DNA of 64,000 bases from positions 43,577,049 to 43,641,048 of the forward strand of contig CM046856.1 of the NCBI GenBank assembly GCA_025617745.1, in the 5' to 3' direction. The DNA comes from Heliocidaris erythrogramma. Its lineage: Eukaryota > Echinodermata > Echinoidea > Camarodonta > Echinometridae. Shown one piece after another: positions 21,457 through 33,200 of the stretch; position 1 is the first letter of the stretch; every line of letters begins with the position of its first letter. Below the pieces are notes generated by a model. The model saw only the letters and a program-made list of their open reading frames with translations, ran no database searches and was not told the DNA's origin. A program made the position numbers and the translations under genes.

Positions 21457-21604
21457 GCTTCAGGACTGTTTTTTAGCTGCACATAGTTTGATTGTAGAGC
21501 AATTTTTACTTGCACTGTACACTCGGCACTCGACAAGCACAAGGTACGATAATACGCCAGCGGCGGTCTGTACCAGACTGGAAGAAGAAGAAGAAGAAGA
21601 AGAA
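20584..21604 (+). mobile_element. 5'-truncated LINE (Jockey/CR1/RTE-like RT) with GAA tail
   Basis: An open frame ends at 21456. It starts just before the catalytic motif (INDLP, then FADD) and covers the RT thumb region and conserved C-terminal segments (YLGVNI, YKTLVRPVMEY, WDP). About 290 residues are intact. A short 3' UTR is followed by a (GAA)n tail at 21582-21603. The missing 5' half is typical 5' truncation at target-primed insertion. It sits inside the Kolobok element. Confidence 0.88.
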
Positions 21605-21879
21605 TTAGCTCTGCCCATGAGCCCGTTCGCTCCTTAGACCCTCAAAAATGAGCTTCCTCAATTAACCATTTAGCTCCTTAGCCCCCTGTTTTGAGATTGG
21701 AAGCGGCACACCCACATCCAAAACCAGGTTGAGTGCCCCCCCCCCCCCCCGGGCTTTCCGGTACGGTACGGTAGACCTACCCTCTTTTTCTCCAGTGACT
21801 CCAGCTTCAGAACTGCAGACCGACTCTTGTTTTTTTAGCTCCCTGTGTTTGGCTTCCAGTTCCACAGCCCTCAGTTCCC

Positions 21880-22168
21880 AGTCTGATGACAGGGATAGCT
21901 GTCGGCCGCAGCATTTTATTCTTGGGCGCAAATCCTAGCTGTTCATACAGCCCCTGGCCTGAGGGCCTGACTATCGAAGTCCTCCTCCCTGAAGTGGTCA
22001 CTGCAAACAGTACTGTGAGCGGAAGGGCCATCCCACTGAGCTAGCTCGCGTCAGCTTGATCCTTGAAATCCAAATTTTTCGAGTTGCATCATCTTTAGGA
22101 AAGGTGTGCAGACTGACACCATCGCTGGGGCCTTTGCTGCACCCAGCAACAACACATCTCCTCGGCAT
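21880..22168 (-). pseudogene. THAP-domain transposase N-terminus, frameshifted
   Basis: From ATG at 22168 the minus strand reads MPRRCVVAGCSK, HTFPKDDATRKIWISRI, the start of a C2CH THAP finger. The second half (VCSDHFREEDFD) follows in a different frame near 22010, and the conserved close (QLGFAPKNKMLRPTAIPVI) in a third frame near 21900-21960. Two frameshifts break it. THAP fingers bind transposon ends in P and Kolobok elements. Confidence 0.8.
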
Positions 22169-22477
22169 TTTCTTGAGATACGCACTCCTATCATGCCTAT
22201 CCCAAATTCCCTGCACTGGATATACACAGACAAGCGTCGTCCGCTAGCTAGATGTTCCCGATGGTACGTCACAGGTCACCTGACAAGGCACGTGACTGGG
22301 CCCTATTTTTCGAGGGGCGTGACAGACTAGCTGATAAACGTGCGATTTAGGCAATTTCAACGAAGCTTAGAGAAGTACACAGATCTTTTTAATAAAAAGT
22401 ATATGCGATTTCTAGCAGTATTGACACAATACTTTGATATTATCATGAAATGTAATTCTAATTGACTCGCCCTTTAA

Positions 22478-22839
22478 CTCACGCATAACCGAGGCGATAA
22501 CCACATCAGCAAGCAATGGTCATATTGACCATTAGGATCATATACATGTGTGTATACTGGGTATTGGGGATACAGATGTAATTTTGTTTGAAATGGAGGT
22601 TTTTGTGGGCAAACTGATACTTAGGTATCAGTCTATACATATGAATTTACAAGTTCGTTAAGACACAAAATGTAGAAAGTTATAAAAACTTACATTTACA
22701 GCCTTGTTTTTGGTAGTTGTTACACAGACATCGTACCGATACGTATGACGACTGCTCTCAATATTGCGCACTAGTGAGGCCGCTCTACATGGTTACGCAC
22801 CATAGATACGTACGCAGAATGTTACGCACACAAGCTATT
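22478..22839. other. Intergenic, nothing recognised
   Basis: No gene or element end seen between the Kolobok element and the palindrome at 22840. Confidence 0.45.
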
Positions 22840-22977
22840 CTACGAAGACCTGGAAGGGCCAAACTGACGGCGTAAAAAAATTAAAAATATTACGTACGTA
22901 CGTACATATTATTACGTACGTACGTAATATTTTTTATTTTTTTACGTCTTCAGTTTGGCCCTTCCAGGTCTTCGTAG
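22840..22977. repeat. Long palindrome, arms about 65 bp with TACG core
   Basis: Left arm starts CTACGAAGACCTGGAAGGGC, right arm ends with its complement. The centre carries (TACG)n repeats on both sides of a short CATATTAT loop. Mismatches are few (for example ACGGCG against ACG near the arm middle). Confidence 0.88.
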
Positions 22978-23579
22978 GAGATCGACGACCCGATCGCGCC
23001 GGTACCACTACGAGCGCTGAGGGCTCCCTTCAGCATAATCGTGAAAAATACTAAATGGATGCTCAGACGGGTCTCGATAGGTGTTATCGAAAAAAAGGAC
23101 CCAAAATTTCAGGAAACCCTCTTCAAAGGTCACAAAACAAACTGGTAAGTTTTAATCATCTATTATTCAACATAATTAGTTATATTTAAGTAAACTCCAA
23201 GATATGGGTTTCACTTAAATATAGCCAAAAATGCACAGTGATACATATTAGTACCGTACTCACTATTGCCTGCGTTACTACACAGTCGGCAATGGCGTGT
23301 ACCTATGAGTGGCGATAACCACCATCAGTCAGTTTAGACTTTACTGTTAACGGTTAAGGCGTTAACGCCGGATGTTGCCATTAATTTTATTTTGCACTTG
23401 CAGAGCAGGGCCAGTGGAATCATTCACTCAGGTTGTCTGGATTTTTTTTTTTTTTTTAATTCTTAAAAAGTTAAAAAAACTACACTAGTACTAGTAAATT
23501 CTTATTTGATATAATTTCTGTTAATAATGTTAATGGTTGTGTAAGTTAAGTTAAGTAACGGCGCACGGTTAGCACCAAA
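22978..23579. other. Intergenic, nothing recognised
   Basis: AT-rich, with a T tract at 23442-23457. No gene supported. Confidence 0.4.
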
Positions 23580-23820
23580 TAGCAGGTCATGAAAAATGCC
23601 CTGGAATGTTCCTTTCCTGATATTGATGACTCCCGCGACTGACAGGTTCTTCACCACCATGACCACAGCGTCTCCTCCTAGGGAAACTTTTGGAATGTTT
23701 GCGTTCAAATTATTTTCTAAATTTCATAAAAAAAAGAAAAAATATAGCATAAGAATTTTCCGATAACTCACCAGTGTTTGTGTATCCATGCCTCCGCTTG
23801 TCATGCAGCTTGCAACGGCA
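23580..23820 (-). repeat. Partial minus-oriented copy of the 15363 fold-back repeat
   Basis: Shares 'gaaaaatgccctggaat', 'actcccgcgactgacag', 'acagcgtctcctccta' and 'gataactcaccagtgtttgtg' with the repeat at 16640-16866, in the same order. Confidence 0.7.
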
Positions 23821-23870
23821 TGTGCTCTGTCGGCGATACAACCATAATCGAAACTATACGATGTGGTGTA

Positions 23871-23994
23871 GTGGTGGAGATGTCTGACGAAATTTTCCAT
23901 TAAATGCTAAACAAAAAGTCAACATAGATGGCACTAAGCCAGTTGAGACTTCAACGGTTAGCATTATGGAAATTTCGTCAGACATCTCCACCAC
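23871..23994. repeat. Inverted repeat, arms about 38 bp
   Basis: Arms 23871-23910 and 23958-23994 (GTGGTGGAGATGTCTGACGA and its complement, continuing to ATGCTAA / TTAGCAT). Loop about 47 bp. No target duplication identified. Confidence 0.8.
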
Positions 23995-24165
23995 CCTGTG
24001 GAATCTTATTCCCCCCCCCCCCATACCTTTAGTACATGCGACAGAAAATACCTATCATTGCATTCATATCGTGTAGTGGTCGATATGACCACTATTCGTG
24101 GTGTGATAAGGATAGATGTTCCTTATAGCGTGCTGGGTATGCAGAACACAGTAGATAGGGGAGAG

Positions 24166-25125
24166 TCCCGAGGTGTATGCATACAGCATAACTGGTCAAC
24201 TGCTGAACTGGATCCAGTCTTTTTTAAGTGGCAGAACTCAACAAGTGGTTGTTAATGGTGCTTCCTCTACCAAATCCATTGTAACAAGCAGGGTCCCACA
24301 GGGCAGCGTTTTGGGCCCGACTCTTTTACTGATGTACGTTAATGATTTGCCAGACACCATTCAAAATAGAAACTGCTCAGTCAAGCTCCTTGCAGATGAT
24401 ACTAAGCTTTATTCACAAGTCCAAAATGAAAATGATAGAAGGAATCTGCAAGCAGAACTGACAAGATTTTTGACTTGGTCCAACACATGGCAACTTCCTT
24501 TCAATCAAGAGAAATGTAAAGTTCTCCATTATGGAAGAAAAAAATCTTTGCTATGACTATTGTATGAGTGATGAGAACAGATGTGTTCCACAAACAAGTA
24601 ACAAAAAGGATCTCAGAGTTATATTCGATAACAGAATGTCTTTTTCTCATCACATTGACTCTGTCTGTTCTGCTGCAAATCGCGAGCTTGGAATCATAAA
24701 ACGCACATTTACTACCATGGATGAGAAAGGTTTCTTGCAATTGTACAAGTCAATAGTCAGACCGTCACTAGAGTACTGTTCACCTGTGTGGCATCCATAC
24801 ATGAGGAAAGATATTGTGAAACTAGAAAAAGTTAAACGTTGAGCAACCAGACTTCTTTATCCCCTTCGACATCTGCAATACAAATTTCGGCTTGAACAAC
24901 TAAAGTTGCCTTCACTGGCCTATAGACGCCATAGAACTGATTTGATACAAATCTACAAAATTGTACAGGGAATAGATGATATCCAAATCACTGACTTTAG
25001 TGACTTCTTTGACTTTTCATCTGGTAGCCGAACAAGAGGACATCAATTTAGGATATTGAAGAAACATGTAAAGTCAAAGTTGAGGCAATCCTCCTTTTCT
25101 CAAAGAGTGATCAGAATGGAATAAT
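24166..25125 (+). pseudogene. LINE reverse transcriptase fragment, frameshifted
   Basis: Three plus-strand pieces in succession: 24173-24556 (LLNWIQSFLSGRTQQVVVNG, VPQGSVLGP, LADD catalytic motif), 24531-24842 (LYKSIVRPSLEYCSPVWHP) and 24906-25124 (SGSRTRGHQFRILKK). The order matches the RT palm, thumb and C-terminus of a CR1/Jockey-like LINE. Frameshifts and stops separate the pieces and the 5' part is missing. Confidence 0.85.
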
Positions 25126-25329
25126 TTACCATTTCATGTAGTAGGGAGCTCATCACTGAACATATTTAAGTCAAACTTGAACAAATTTTGGGCATCCAGG
25201 AAGGTCAAATTTGACCCCAATGAAGTTTTCAATTGTCCATGTTCTTCTACAGCTGCACAGAGCCTATTACATAGAACATAATTCATCTTTATGGTTGCAG
25301 AGGGGCAAATAAGTTTTGTATATAACTTT

Positions 25330-26319
25330 AAGCCCACTTCCAAGGTATGAAGGTATGTACGTATGCCCCTACTCCATGTAGGGCGTAAAAGGCCTTCAGT
25401 CCACTTGCTATAATGTCAGGAGTAGGATCGACCCGTGCAGATGACTTGGTGATGCCGAGGTGAGGATGCTGGATTACCTTAGCGATTGGTTGGTTGTCAG
25501 CTAGAAGCCATGGTGTTTGTTGGCTCTGCTCTGGAGGGCTGCATCTCTCACTGAAGACAACAACAGCACTTTTAGAGGGGGTTAATGGAGTATTTCCACT
25601 TCTTAGCATAACTGTTGATGACCTTTAGCATCTCCTGTAGTTCACCTGTAGAGGAGGCTTATAAAGCTACGTCATCTGCGAGGACAAGGACACCTGAGTA
25701 TCTGCCATGAAAGGAGCATCCTAGGCCTCTCCTCCTGAGGATCTTCAGGAAGTCGATGAACAGGGTGTATAAGGATGGAGAGAGTATACTGCACTGCCGT
25801 ACCCCCTTTTCTAGGGGAAACGAGTCACTCACCTCCCCTTGCCAGAGTACTCTGCTTTCCGCATTGAGGTATGAGGTTTCAAGCAGAGCTTGGATTGAGG
25901 GATGCACTCCAACTTCCCTGAGTGTTCTGAAGAGGCCATCATGCCATACACAGTCAAATGCTTTCTGGGTGTCCAGTAGGGCTACATGTAAATGGGCTTC
26001 TTTGCAAGAGTATTAAGCTCAATGCTTAGCTGAAGACATGCTGAGGTCATGATGCATGACCTCCCCTTCTGAAAACTGAAATGCCGCTCGTCAGGGATGT
26101 CAGCAGCTTGGAGGGCGAGTTCAAGGTGGGGTTTGATTTAGAGAAGCTGGATGTCAGGGATATTCCACGGTAGCTAGAGGGGTCCTGCATGGGTTTGCCC
26201 TTCCCTTTGTGAAGGGGTAAAATGAGAGCCTGTCTCATGGGTTGTGGGATGTGGGATGTTGCTATACAGGCGTTGAAGAGTACGAGAAGAAGACTTCGCA
26301 GGAGACTACGATCATGCAC
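25330..26319 (-). pseudogene. Second LINE reverse transcriptase fragment, minus strand, broken
   Basis: Minus-strand pieces: 26319-26047 (LILPLHKGKGKP, SSYRGISLTSSFSK), 25907-25659 (GVRQCSILSPSLYTLFIDF, VLADDVAL) and 25609-25328 (TPSKSAVVVFSE, HLGI). These are the RT fingers, the palm with its ADD motif and the thumb of a different LINE family from the preceding fragment. Several frameshifts. It lies tail-to-tail with the plus-strand fragment. Confidence 0.85.
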
Positions 26320-26650
26320 ACGGAAAATCGGGACTCTTACCTGTGCGCGGTAGGGGCCAAATTTTTAACGACTGAACTTTTTTTGGGGAGATTTGCCGCG
26401 ATCAGGAAGTGTACACAATGACTTGCTACATGTATACCCCGTTTCGCCAGAACTGACAGTGAATTATAGATTTCATTTTTTGAATTATCTTTTCCAACAT
26501 TGGTGAGTTGAACTTATTGTATTTCAAGGATATATTGGTGTCGGTATTTGTAAATTAAATGCCGATTTTGAGTGAATGTTGGTGACTTTAGTGCAGTGGT
26601 GTTTGAAAGTGTTGAGGTGTATGACTGCCTAGATTGTACACACAAAGTAT
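26300..26650. repeat. Dispersed repeat copy (see 16010-16535)
   Basis: Shares long colinear similarity with 16183-16535, including 'ccaacattg..gagttgaa' and 'aaattaaatgccgattttga'. Confidence 0.75.
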
Positions 26651-27096
26651 AATAAAGTCGCTAAGTATGAGTGTCCTGTCCTACCACTCACACATATGCA
26701 AGGTAACCTCGCACTCCATATCTTCATACCACAGAGAATTGCCACCCATAGCAAGTGTGTAATCTCTAGCGCATATGTGTGCTCTGAAGGAGCAATTTCG
26801 ACAGACAAACACAGCCTGAAAACTTCACTTAATCCAGGTGATAAAGATCCTATTGAAGAATTTGGCATGAAATCAGCTATTCTATCATCCTAAAGAAGAA
26901 AGAAAGAAAGGAAAAAAAGAAATATTTTCTCAAAATTTTGCCTATTATATTGGTGTTTTGACCTCTTCAGTGAGGTCGCAGCCATTGCCCCACATAGTGA
27001 TGGTTTCATCACAAGTGCCATCTTACTGGATTAGTTTGTTCTTGTTCAGAATTCTTCAATATTTTAGATAGACCTGGTATTGCCTCTCGGACCACA
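26651..27096 (+). other. Region upstream of NUB1, likely 5' UTR and promoter
   Basis: No clear TATA box or CpG cluster recognised. The 5' end of the transcript cannot be placed from sequence alone. Confidence 0.4.
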
Positions 27097-27222
27097 ATGG
27101 CATCTACCCCAACTGACAACCAGATCAGAGACATTATCAGGAAGCAGCTGAATGCCGCCAAGGTTAAGCTCTGGCTCCAGCCTTACACTTTAGAGAATGG
27201 CCAGAAAGGGGAAATCCCTGAG
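27097..27222 (+). CDS. NUB1: NUB1 exon 1 (start codon)
   Basis: ATG to GEIPE before a GTATGG donor, 42 codons, phase 0. The [18 protein letters not shown] helix matches the NUB1 N-terminus. Confidence 0.9.
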
Positions 27223-30200
27223 GTATGGAGTGAAACTGTGTACTATAGGGCCAAAGGATGGATCCAGTGTTTTGTAAAAAGGGGAGGGGTCACAATTCAT
27301 AAAACAGGTTATTACATTTTGTTGGTGCTTATTACTGGGGGAAAAAAGTAACAACAAAAAAATGATCATATTCATCAGATACATTTTAGGTTGCAAATTT
27401 AAAGGGGGGGCACATTTTTGAGAAATGTGCACTGACTGGTTGTACCCCCTCCCTAAATCCACCAGAGCTAGGGCTTATTAATCTGTATCAAAATGGCCCT
27501 TTGTTGCTTCAAGATTCACAAAAAAATTCACAATTTTTTTAAAAGAAACTAATCTACATGCATATCGATTTATTAAGAATAATCTTGGATTCTAGATGAA
27601 AGGTTCGTATTAGTTTAGTAATAAATAAATTATGAGATCAGTTATGAAGTTTACTCCTTTTTCTTGTAGTGTAATGTAATATAATCTTTGACCCTATGAT
27701 GATTTAGGTTTGAATATCCACTTAAAAATCTAAAGATTAAATAGTAAATCTCATCTTTATCCTGAATCTTATATCAAACATAAAATGGTAGATTTCTTGC
27801 AGAACTTTTTTGTAATTGTAGCTCTTTCCCTACTTTTGATAATACAGGACCTCATAAGTAGGTTCTCATCAGATCTGCACCTCCCAAATGATATTGTTGC
27901 TGCAACTCTGGAAGAGCTCCGACAGCATGCAGTGGACAAATTGGCAGCTCGCAAGAAGTTCCAAGAAGATGGCATTGCCAGTTTGAAGATCAAGTTGACG
28001 GGGAGTATCCCAACCAACGTCAGCAGAACAGGTTTCAGTGTGGAGACAAAGCTTGACATCAGCAGTACTGTTCTGAAACAAATGTAAGTAGGCTTTCTGT
28101 CAAACCTGTCATAGTGCATGGCCACCTGTCTATAATAGTCACTTACATTGTCTCTTTCGAGGAAGGAATGTGTTGATGAAACCTTTTAGAATGGCCTCCT
28201 GTCTACAGAAACCACTTTTTCTGTTTCCCTTTGGTGTGTGACTGTAGTCTTTTGAGACGTGACATACATGTATACATGTAGTTGTAGGTTAGGTAGACTT
28301 CAAGGAGCAGTGCCATGAAGCTGGCCAAGGGATAACTATTTTCCCTGAAATGTTCACTCTTCATCAAAATGTGTACATGCATAATTGTCCTGATATGTGT
28401 AGTCATCATAAACATATCAGACTCACGATGAGATCAAAACTATGGGCTTGTGCAAAATCTACTTGGATCTCTTTTCCGAGACGGATCTTAGTTGTAATCC
28501 AGACTTCCAGCTAATGCAAAATGCTCTCTCCCTCTTTCTGTCTGTCTGTCTGTGTGTGTGTCTCTCTCTCTTTCTTTTCCTCCATCTCTCTCTCTCTCTC
28601 TCTAATCCTGCTTGTTCTTGTATCCATCTCTCAGTCCCTTTTGCTCTGTCTTTTGTTTGTGGTTGACTGTATGGCCCGAATTCATGCAGGATGTTCATCA
28701 TAAACCCAATAGTACACATGTGTCTGTATGTCCAACAATAAACCTGCAATATACGTACCTTTTATCAACGCTTATTTACTCTTATTGTAGTCCATGGCAT
28801 AAGTTTAAACCATGGTTTAGACCATGGTTTGAATTTAATCCCTCATCATGAATTCAGGCCTTTATGTGTATCACAGGATAAGTGAGCAGACTTCTCTTGG
28901 TGTGGATTATCTGAAACTGATCAGCTGTGGTCAAGTTTTGGATGATACCAAAACCCTCCAGGAACTTGGACTGGGGCAGCACTCACAGGTAAAAAACTCT
29001 TCACAGACCAATCTTTATTCAGTCATGGGGTTTAGACAATTTGTGTGTGTGTGAGGCACATACTAATAATGATAATAATACGATCTTATGTACCCAGGGT
29101 AGCCTCATTAGCATCATTACTCTTTTTCATGAGTGCCCTGCAATCATATCATTACCCTGGTTTAAGCCAGGTTACCATGATGAGGTTGCTGAAGCTTCAA
29201 GGAATTTCTTCCTACCGGTTCCCCTTCTAGTTCTCCTGGGTGGAGACTGGCATATGAAGATTAATATCTTTTCAAATGATGTTAGTGCCATGTCAGGGAT
29301 TTGAACCCTGTTCTATGTGCTTCATAGTCTAGTCGACCTATACAATAGACCATGACACCACAGAAACATCCATATGACTATAAGCTTGGTTTAAGCAATT
29401 TAACAATCCGACTGTGCTTCTGCGGTTTGAACATTTCAGTGAAATTAACTTTGAACAATCCAGTGTTGAGTGTACATGTACCACAATACTTTAAATAGAA
29501 CATTCCCTGACCCAAGGAGGTCAGAATCATAGAACAATATTTTCTATGTTTAATAGAGTGGAAACTCGTTATAAGGAGCTCTGATATAACGAGTTTCCTG
29601 ATATAACAAGGTAATTTTTATGTTCCCAAGGTCTTTGTTAAAGTGAGTTCTACTGTATGACATTCATCCCTTGTAGGTGATGGTAATTTGCTTATCAGAG
29701 AGTGAGGTGGAAGCAAGGAAACAGGATGAACAGCGTCATCGTCTAGAGAGGACCAAGGAAGCAGCTAAGATTCTTGCCACAAGAAACACAGGTAAGCTGC
29801 CTTCAGTGTAGAAAAATGCTTTCGGACAGGGGGGTTCTTTTAAGGGCTAAATTGATCCCTTTTCTTCTAAATATTGACAGCACTTGTATTTGATTCTATT
29901 GTTACATATTTGATTGAAAAATACTGATCAGATATACAGGCAATTGAAAAGAGTTAATGAATCTGTTTTGCAGGTCATGGAACATAAAATTGAAAATGAC
30001 ATCAAAACAATCTAGATGTTATCAGCAGAATGCTATGAAAGATGTGTGCTGTGAATGATTTCCTCTTTTGTAACTAATGGGAAACAATGAATTATCAGGT
30101 ACAATATTGTGCAAAAACTCAATTTTGGAATTTCAGTAGTACAGCTTGGTTCGTTTGATAATTACTGCACCAACAAGTTGCACCCTTAAATCTAATAAAA

Positions 30201-33200
30201 GCTACCGTGAATAAAAAATAGTCATTTATATAACATATGATATTTTGTTCAATGGGTTGTAATGTATAAGAATCTTTAGCTTTAATAGTTTCACTTTAAG
30301 AATGCCCCTGTGATTAGGATTTATTTTGTACCGTAAAAGCACTTAAGTTTCTTTTTTTTTTCCGACTCAACATCTCGGCAGAAATCTAACATTTGCTCCT
30401 TATGACTTACAGAAGACCGAGCTGGTCGAGAAGATGACAGGTACTTTCTCCAGATCGCGGATCATACAGGACGTGCAATCAAGCTGCCTGACGAAGAAAG
30501 GCAAGCCCTGTCAGTTGCCTTGACGCTGAATGAGAAGGGAAGGGCATGTCTTAAGAGGAAGCAATATGGAGAAGCTTTGCTCATTCTGTTAGAGGCAGAC
30601 CATGCATTCAGGTGTGGGAACAATAAGCCATGTTGCAGCACAGATTGTCGCCGCTGCACAGATTGTCGTCGTCGACAATCTGTGCAAAATTTTTCAAACA
30701 CACGCTACACAGATTGTCACCGCTTACACAGATTGTCCTCGGCGTTAATCTGTGCACACGGCTGAAACCACAGATTGTCGGCAGATATCAAAGCGAATTG
30801 TGCAGACCAGATGTGGACCAGATTCCTTGGTCTTAGTCTTGATCTTGATCTCAAACATCTTGGTCTTGATCTTAGTCTTTATCTTGGTCTCAGGACCGCT
30901 GTTCTCAGTTTTGGTCAGGGTCAAGATCAGCTCGAAGCCAAAGCACAATGAGTTCTGTGGAAAATCTAATCATTTCATTTACACGTGGACGTAGTCTACT
31001 TCACAGGAATATAGCAGTGGTGAGACAAAAGTATTTTCACTTTTTCGTAAATTATGAACAGAGAGTGTAATGAAAAACTGCAAGTAAAATGTGTGTATAT
31101 CAGGGGTGGCGATTGCTTGACACGGCCGGGGGGGGGGGGGGGGGGGGGGGACACGACTAGGGGGAAAAAAAATAGTTTTAGCAGATTCTTCAGTAAATAT
31201 TGTTTATGTTTATTATTTTGCTTTTTAAAGCATGTTTGATCACACTGGCAAATCCAAGCATTGAATCACCATTTACCAAAAAAAATCAGGTAATTCTAAT
31301 TTTTTTTTTTTTTTTTTTTTTTTTTTGGGGGGGGGGGGGGGAATCCCTCGAATGGAGACGTCCCCACCCCCTCCCCTGAACTGCTGTCAATGCAATAAGT
31401 CCTATAAGGATTTTCTATTGTAAAACACAGGGGAATCCCCTCTGCCTAAATTATGCCTACGGTTGAGAGATGCGACAGAGCGTAGCGACCGAACGAGAAA
31501 GTTTCCTATTTTGAATAGTGAAAGTTTGCATTTTAGAGCACTTAACAGGCTAAATAGGGTGTTGCAGCCTTTACTCATTAGTTGCTATTCATATTTTTTC
31601 AGTGTTCAGAATTTATGGGGGATGATCCCATAGAAAAATTTCAGGGGACAATCTTAATCACCACCATCATCATCTTCATCAATCATCATCAATATCTCTG
31701 TCATGGTCATTATCTGCTTCGGAATACAGGAACTGGTGACAATCTGTGCAGTTACGTTTGATTTCCCTGCATGTATGTTCGCCAGCGGGGAGAAATATAG
31801 GACACAGCACAAGCAGCACAGATTGATGCTGATGACAATCTGTGTAAGGGGCGACAATCTTTGTTGCATGTTTTGAAAAATTCTACACAGATTGTCGATG
31901 GCGACAATCTGTGCTGCAACAGGCCGTATTGTTATGTGCTAGCTTAGATCTGTAAATATTTTCTTGACAGATATTTTGACAGGCATTCTTCAGAGCTTGA
32001 CCTATTTTTATGCCTCCGCCCACCGAAGGTGGTGCCGGAGGCATTATGTCTTTGGGTTGTCCGTCCGTCCGTCCATGCCGCGATAACTCAAGAACCACAT
32101 GAGGTACGGACTTGGTGCTAGTGTGTATCACCATAGGAAGACGATCTGATTAGATTTTGGGGTACGTAGGTCAAATGTCAACGGTCACAGAGGCTAATTT
32201 CTGAAATTTCAGGTGTTAGCCTCGTTCTCGCGATAACTCAAGTACCATTTGAGCTATGAACTTCATACTTGGTGCTAGTATGTATCACCATAGGAAGACG
32301 ATCTAATTAGATTTTTATGCCTCCGCCCACCGAAGGTGGGTGCCGGAGGCATTATGTTTTCGGGTTGTCCGTCCGTCCGTCCGTGCGTCCGTCCGTGCGT
32401 CCGTCCGTGCGTCCGTCCGTCCCACTTCTCGTTACCGCGATATCTGAAGAATCATTTGAGGTAGGAACCTCAAACTTGGTACTAGTATGTATCCCCATAC
32501 GAAGATGAACTGATTAGATTTTGGGGTAAGTAGGTCAAAGGTCAGAGGTCACAGAGGTCAATTTACATGAAATTACATAAGAATTCTTGGTTTTTAGCAC
32601 CGTTACCACGATATCTCAAGAACTATCTGAGGTGAGAACTTCAAACTTGGTACCAGTATGTATCCCCATAGAAAGATGAACTGATTAGATTTTGGGGTAA
32701 GTAGGTCAAAGGTCAGAGGTCACAGAGGTCAATTTACCTGAAATTACATAAAAATTCTTGGTTTTTAGCACCGTTACCACGGTATCTCAAGAACTGTTTG
32801 AGGTAAGAACTTCAAACTTGGTACTAGTATGTATCCCATAGAAAGAGGAAGTGATTAGATTTTGGGGTAGGTAGGTCAAAGTTCAAAGGTCACAGAGGTC
32901 AATTTACATGAAATTACATGGAATTAGTGGTTTTTACCACCGTTACCGCGATATCTCAAGAACTATCTGAGGTGAGAACTTCAAACTTGGTACCAGTATG
33001 CATACCCATAGAAAGATGAACTGATTAGATTTTGGGTTAAGTAGGTCAAAGGTCAGAGGTCACAGAGGTCAATTTACATGAAATTACATAAGAATTCTTG
33101 GTTTTTAGCACCGTTACCACGATATCTCAAGAACTATCTGAGGTGAGAACTTCAAACTTGGTACCAGTATGTATCCCCATAGAAAGATGAACTGATTAGA

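Larger units (their letters stand above)
19541..22473 (-). mobile_element. Kolobok-type DNA transposon, degenerate, 2.9 kb, with THAP remnant and LINE insertion
   Basis: Flanked by TTAA (19537-19540 and 22474-22477). Perfect 19-bp terminal inverted repeats, AGGGCGAGTCAATTAGAAT. A THAP zinc-finger coding remnant lies near the right end and reads inward on the minus strand. Kolobok transposases carry an N-terminal THAP domain and target TTAA, so ends and content agree. The catalytic part of the transposase was not recognised, and a LINE fragment (20584-21604) has inserted in the middle. Confidence 0.78.
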
